64,000 bases of DNA from NCBI GenBank assembly GCA_029834535.1, contig JAQMWT010000464.1, positions 1-64,000 on the forward strand, read 5' to 3'. Made by a program: the position numbers and the translations under genes. The DNA comes from Chrysophaeum taylorii. Its lineage: Eukaryota > Sar > Pelagophyceae > Pelagomonadales > Pelagomonadaceae. Under the pieces are notes generated by a model. It had not been told where the DNA came from and did not search any database. It saw only the letters and a list, made by a program, of their open reading frames with translations. Within the stretch, counting starts at the first letter, position 1; every line of letters starts with the position of its first letter. Shown in pieces: positions 59,311-64,000 of this stretch.

Positions 59311-60000
59311 CGAACTTTTCTCGTATTTTAGTTTCACTTCCGGGTGGCTTTTGTTGATCCTCTCGCCTTTGACACGAACACTCGGCTCGCTCTTAATCTT
59401 CGGTTCCCGATCTCGCTCAGGATCTGGCGGAACGTCTAAATTTGGTTGTCGGGGGGGGGCAGCAGAAGAAGCATGAGACGTCCCCGGCTCATCTGTTGCA
59501 GGCGGAATCAACGGTACCTCTGGAGGTGTCCATTTGGTGCGATCTTGAAGATCATCAGTTGACACCCATCTTATGACACGTGTGCGCGTGTTTAACAGCG
59601 GAACTTGTACGTGACGAAGGGTGGTTTCATCAATTTGTAAATAATAATCAAACGGTCGGTCTGCAGGACTCAACGCTGACGGCAAAGCTTCGCCGCTCAG
59701 GTGAAATTCCTTGGTCACAGAGTTGTGCAGATCGAGCATTAATAAGGCCATCGTGTCAGGTGGCACGACGGACGCCAAGTGTTTCAACGAGGTCGTCCTG
59801 GAGAAGCCGGCCCACTCAAAATCAGGGGGCATCGTCAGCAACTCCGAAGTCATTTCCAGATTCAGAGATCTGTAATCGGAACGGTGCGGTCCTACGCGAA
59901 GCGGGACACGCGTAACAGTATAAGCTGCGTCTGTCGCGGCTCGTGATGATCCTAAATTGTTCATCTGAAGTAAATGTCGTTCGTCGGCGTAGCCAAGTGC
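59310..60000 (-). mobile_element. Gypsy linker region between methyltransferase segment and RT
   Basis: Encodes NLEMTSELLTMPPDFEWAGF, ETTLRHVQVPLLNTRTRVIRW and a Pro/Glu/Lys-rich tract (PPDPERDREPKIKSEPSVRV). This may be the N-terminal part of the Pol protein or the end of the methyltransferase module. No domain recognised. Confidence 0.6.
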
Positions 60001-60680
60001 GGCGGCGAACTTTGCTGCATATTCTTGCAAGTCTTGGAACTGCGCGCAAATGGAGCGGATGGCTGGAAACCAACAATCGCACGCGACAGCTCATCAAACT
60101 GGGAGTTATGTCGTAAAAATTGACGACGTAAACGTAAGGGTGCAAACGTGCAACGTAAGAAATAATCGAAGCCTCCTGCTCTATCAACCACATGAAGAAA
60201 CCAGCCATCTTGCATAATTTCATCGTCCAGTGGGTAGCGGTGACTCCCTTCCCAACATCTCTGGAAGTCAAGTTGCACAGAGCGGAGTGTACGCAGGGTG
60301 GCGACGCGACACACATCGACGACGACCATTCCGCGTAGGGTAAATAAGATTCGATCAACCGTAAGGTTGTAACATAGCGACCACACAATGTGTGCTGCAC
60401 CACAGGAATATTCGGAAAGTTCTTGTGGTGGATCTGGTTGGCGGTGTCCGACGCATCGAGTGCTAGCACGACTCGAAACGACGTCCCACACGTTTCGTTG
60501 GCTCGTTGGAGACCTAAAGTACTGCCTCCGGCTCCACTGAACAGCATCACCACCTTGCGATAAGTGATTGGAAGCCATTGAACCTTTTCATATCGGCGGC
60601 GGATCTCCGCTTCGGTGATCTCGCGGCATTTCTTTTCATCTTTTCCGACCTTCGAGCGAAATCGTCGCGGCCTCAAGGTC
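60000..60680 (-). mobile_element. Cytosine-C5 DNA methyltransferase segment inside the gypsy element
   Basis: Motif I, VVMLFSGAGGSTLGLQRAN (about 60511-60560), is the AdoMet-binding FxGxG signature of C5 methyltransferases. It is followed by RVVLALDASDTANQIHHKNF, which fits motif II (acidic residue binding the AdoMet ribose, then the A...YK.NFP helix). Motif IV, CVASPPCVHSAL (about 60280-60315), carries the Pro-Cys catalytic dipeptide. Spacing of about 80 residues between I and IV is normal. Later motifs (VI, VIII-X and a target-recognition domain) are not confidently seen. The segment looks broken. Host gene origin is unlikely because it is enclosed by retroelement ORFs on the same strand. 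Confidence 0.85.
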
Positions 60681-60734
60681 GTTTGAGGGTGGACTTGCCC
60701 TTCTTAGCGGTCGTAGCTTCCTCCGCAACCGTGC

Positions 60735-63700
60735 TCAGCAGCATCGGCGGGGAGATTCGTCGCATCGCGTCAAGTGACTAGCGACAGAAACGGTGAAAGA
60801 AAGGTTCCCCTTGTCGTATCCTTCTTCACATTCTTTCGTAAGTTCGTTGATCGTAGAGACGTTCAACTCATCTTCGTACCTAACGATATCACCAATCGCA
60901 AGGGCTTCGCCTTGAGTGACGATCGTCGGCACTTCTTCCGTGGCAGTAACCGCCACCCGAGCAGCGGACCGGTCGCGCTCTTCGCAAGAAGAACACATTC
61001 CTTCGACAACTCCCAACTGCTCGTTCTCAGCAAACGTAGCGACGAAAACCTGTCCTTTTTCCATAGGCTTCGACAAAATAACCGGTAGATTGTACGTTCG
61101 ACCGGGCTCGATTTGAATCGTGCGCGCGGCATAAGCGATTACTTCTCGCGCGTCTTCTCCCGGAGCTGGGGAGAATTTGGTCGTAGCATGTCCCCGCGTA
61201 GCCAAGGCTACCTTACGTTCCGGCGGCGGGCTTCGGAGATCTTTAATCGTGCTCAAACGAGCATAAACTCGAGTCTTGACCAGGTCGAGACTCTGCCGAA
61301 AGGCATCGTGTTGATGATTGTAAATCGGTACGGTTATCGGATTTCGATCATACATAGACCGAAAGGTCACGATTGGTGCATCGACTCGTTCATCCTTAAC
61401 TTTAATCTTCTTGCGCCCGTAGACGACTTGGGTTCGACAAAAACAGATCCGATCATGGGGAAAATCCACGATGGCTCCTAAAACTCGTATATCGCGCCCT
61501 CCCAACAGGAACAAGTAATTCGTATCGGCTACAATAGCGACAATGGGGGCAGCGAAGTCGTCGGCGAAAGCGACCCGAAGGGCGATCCAACGATGGATCG
61601 TCGTCGTATTCAATCCTGATCCGTACAGCTTGCGCTTAATCGGAAGTTCGCCTTCATCGAAAATCAACTGATCTTTGGTCAACTTTTTGACCATTTCTCG
61701 GCAAATATAAGAAACATCTGCCATTCCATCGACACCAATGGTCGTCGAGAATTTCGGTCCGTCACGATTCCTGTAGATGTGACAGGCTATAAACGTTAGA
61801 GAACCCGTATCTAAACAACTGAGGGTAATCAAATCATCTTCGATCGTCTTGCCATCTCGCGGCGTCAACGAAGTGTGAGCACATCGGGCTCTGAATCGCT
61901 CATCTCCGGGGTTGGGCATCGATACCGCGGCTTGAGCTTTCGTATTATCTGTTGTTGGCGTCTTCGCCATAATGCTCGCGGCAGCCTCTTTATCTGGCGG
62001 CTTCCGCTCTTCCTCCAAGACAATCTCAGAGGGAATCAGTGCTGGTAGGGGATCCTGGTCTTCGTAGTTCACGGAAGCAAAGGACCCCTCCCATAAATCA
62101 TTCATTTCGTCTTTCCAGAATGCATCTGTAAATTCATTCGTCGCCTGCTGATCCTCATCAGCATCGGCGATCGGTTCCGTGTCAGCTGCGGCTTTGAGTC
62201 TGCAGCTGCGCGGTTGTTCTGGTGGCTTCTTCAGCAAGAAATTCCGAGCTTTCGTCCACCAATCCTGCAGGTTCCACGTCTGCTCGTCTTCGTCACACTT
62301 GAGAACGCTGCTAATCTTCTTCATAAATCTATCCTTTTCTTCCGGCGGCGTATCCGTGTCTCGATCCGTAGTAATCGAAACCGTTTCGGGGGGGTCCGCA
62401 GGAAAAGATGGCGTCGTCCCCGACGTCAACTCTGTCGTAAAATCGTCGTCTGCAATACTCGCGCTGGTCATCGTCTCTTCAGTCGAATGCGCGCACGAGC
62501 TATCACTGCAGAAATTCATGTCTGGCTCACAGCCAGTTCGGTCGCCAGCGGTCGTCTCTGGAGGGTCCAAAGATAAGCCGATGGCATCGAGGGCTTCCTC
62601 ATCAAAAATAAACGGTGGGTCGTCCAGGGACGACTCGTCAAATAACGTTAACGCAGACACTGGTTCACAAAGTGTAGCTTCTTCATCTTCCGAATCTGAA
62701 TCGCATTCCCAGTATCGTGGAGCTTCGAGTTCCTCGCTCGAATATTCGAGCTCATTGCTCGACATCTGCTCATAAATCTGTGCCAAAGACCGACGAGTGG
62801 TCAGCACGTCGTTGGGTGGCTCGTCCATCGGTGGGCGAGCGAGATCTTCGAATGCGGCCGCGGCAAGGGCGTCGGCTGCGTCGTCGGTGCGGGTGTCCGT
62901 GTTCGGGTACACCGTCACTCCTAATGGTAAGTGTTGACCGCAAGGGGTCGTAAATGTGAGCGTTGCGCTCGAAAAACTCGAATTATATTGGTGTCGGCCT
63001 CCGTCGTATTCGTCGTCGCGCGATCGGCGTCTTCTGTGCCGGCGCGAACTTCGACTGGGGCTCTTGTTATCTTTGTCTCTCTCTGGCGTCAGTTCGGCAG
63101 GTCTTAGTACCTCTGGATCGTCCCTGTAGGCGACTGGTGCTCCCAAGTCTATCCGAACTGGCTCAATCGTCTCGTCTATCCAAACATCGACGCCTTCGTC
63201 GTCTTTTTGCCAAACCTCCGACCAAACGTAAATTAAATCTCGGTTGGCCAATAACTCCGTGCCTCGGGGTCGGAATTGTACTTCTTTCCGCTCTGGCGGT
63301 TTCTTCTTCAGGAAACATTGAGCTCGTATCCTTATCGTCGGTACGCTCATCTTCCTATTATCCATGCTGATCGTCCCATCCAAATTCGGTTCCGGGCGGC
63401 AGCTATACTCATCCCTCATAGTATGTTCGGGATCTTTCTTTATCACGTAGCCATCATCATATGCAGGCTGAAAATCTTTGAACTCTTCGTTCGTGAGTAA
63501 TACGCCAGGGCTTTCACTGAGCTCCAAAGGCAGTTCATGCGTTATAAGATTCTTCATCTCTTCCGCTTTCGTATTCATTTTCTCGGCCGTTTCACTCGGC
63601 CTCTTATCCACTCCATCGCTTCGAATATCGGCAATCGCCTCGTCACTAAAAATGTCGGCACACGAATTGTCTGCCATCGTCAAAGGGAATAAAACATCTG

Positions 63701-64000
63701 CAAAAACGTCTGCAGTCGGTTCGTCGGGGGGGGCTGCAAAAGAAGAAGGCGTCGTCCCCGACGTCATATCTGTCAAAAACTGGCCACCAAAGGGCACGTG
63801 ACGTTCGATGGGTGTGTACTCAGATGCGCGCTTATCATTCGAGGTAATCCTCTGCGACGCATCGTCGATCGATCGTGGAGGCGACGTGCCATCCACTTGA
63901 ATGTTCGGAGGTAAACTCATAGCATCGAGCGTAGCAGCAGCGGGTCCTTTACTTTGGGCGTCATCGGCTGCACGGGGCTCGTAAATCGGATTCACACATA
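60735..64000 (-). mobile_element. Gypsy ORF1: long acidic protein with retropepsin-like domain
   Basis: An open frame of more than 1,085 codons, running past the window edge. The N-terminal two thirds are acidic and low complexity, with repeated TELTSGTTPSF/TDMTSGTTPSSF and KKPPE(Q/R) phrases. A candidate aspartic protease has LDTGSLTFIACHIYRNRDG near 61810, a GVDGMADVSYICREMV segment, and VAIVADTNYLFLLGGRDI downstream (hydrophobic-GGRD like the family's second psi loop). No CCHC zinc knuckle is visible in the part inside the window, so the capsid part may lie further upstream. It is treated as part of a fossil element. Confidence 0.8.

Larger units (their letters stand above)
55500..64000 (-). 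mobile_element. Ty3/gypsy LTR retrotransposon carrying a cytosine DNA methyltransferase segment
   Basis: At least 8.4 kb on the minus strand, running off the right edge. Order 5' to 3': a large acidic ORF ending in an aspartic protease (64000-60735), a DNA methyltransferase segment (about 60680-60000), a linker, reverse transcriptase, RNase H and integrase (about 59310-55693), then LTR-like sequence from 55652. Reverse transcriptase before integrase and the FVDD/RNase H sequences place it in Ty3/gypsy. The copy looks broken, with roughly two to four breaks. Its 5' LTR is outside the window, so age cannot be estimated from LTR divergence. Confidence 0.9.

Noticed and set aside
60000-60680. Methyltransferase as a host DNMT gene interrupted by a retroelement
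   Set aside because: Retroelement ORFs lie on both sides on the same strand in the expected order, with only about 60 bp separating it from ORF1, and no host exons were seen around it.
60000-60680. N6-adenine methyltransferase
   Set aside because: The catalytic motif is Pro-Pro-Cys, not DPPY/NPPF, and motif I is the C5 type.

Overview
The window looks like nuclear DNA of a unicellular eukaryotic alga. The host genes are compact, strongly G/C at third codon positions, and mostly readable as single uninterrupted frames. They include eukaryote-only families: RNase P subunit p30, a CDPK, an ABHD17-like hydrolase, an AAAP permease and a Crinkler/RHS-like NTPase. The GHL..LKWAR..GCPW ankyrin-type repeats, the free-standing membrane-anchored ketoacyl synthase and the Crinkler-like protein together suggest a stramenopile, for example a pelagophyte-like alga. 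A haptophyte or other microalga cannot be excluded from sequence alone.

Layout. 1-4.8 kb: decayed transposon-like coding sequence and an LTR relic. 4.8-6.0 kb: a host gene with an Ifi-6-16 (ISG12-like) domain. 6.25-14.1 kb: a nested mobile-element block. In it, two Helitron-like helicase-remnant copies lie head to tail, one of them split by an inserted block that carries a young Ty1/copia element (identical 96-bp LTRs, 5-bp target duplication) and a hAT-like MITE; a second MITE sits in the Helitron 3' repeats. 14.5-15.6 kb: a degenerate hAT transposon with a perfect 8-bp target duplication. 16-18.5 kb: a glutathione transferase and a secreted protein. 18.5-23.8 kb: gene-poor. 23.8-34.6 kb: a type I membrane protein, RPP30, a ketoacyl synthase with a nearby duplicated fragment and a minisatellite, a tRNA-binding OB-fold protein and an esterase. 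34.6-38.5 kb: gene-poor. 38.5-50.7 kb: a dense gene run comprising an ankyrin-type repeat protein, CDPK, Helitron copy C, a secreted protein, AAAP permease, a secreted propeller-like protein, ABHD17-like hydrolase, sulfotransferase and a cyclophilin-like protein. 50.8-55.3 kb: Helitron copies flanking a Crinkler/RHS-like gene. 55.5-64 kb: the 3' part of a large Ty3/gypsy element on the minus strand, running off the window.

The most notable find is in that Ty3/gypsy element. Between its protease-bearing ORF and its reverse transcriptase lies a cytosine-C5 DNA methyltransferase segment with clear motifs I and IV. Methyltransferase-carrying retrotransposons are known, to my knowledge, only from a few lineages (Symbiodinium dinoflagellates and the charophyte Klebsormidium). 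This may therefore be an independent case of a retroelement that can influence methylation of itself or its host.

The host genes do not form one pathway. Several act at membranes or in the secretory system (permease, sulfotransferase, anchored cyclophilin, type I membrane protein, anchored synthase). No tRNA, rRNA or CRISPR was seen.
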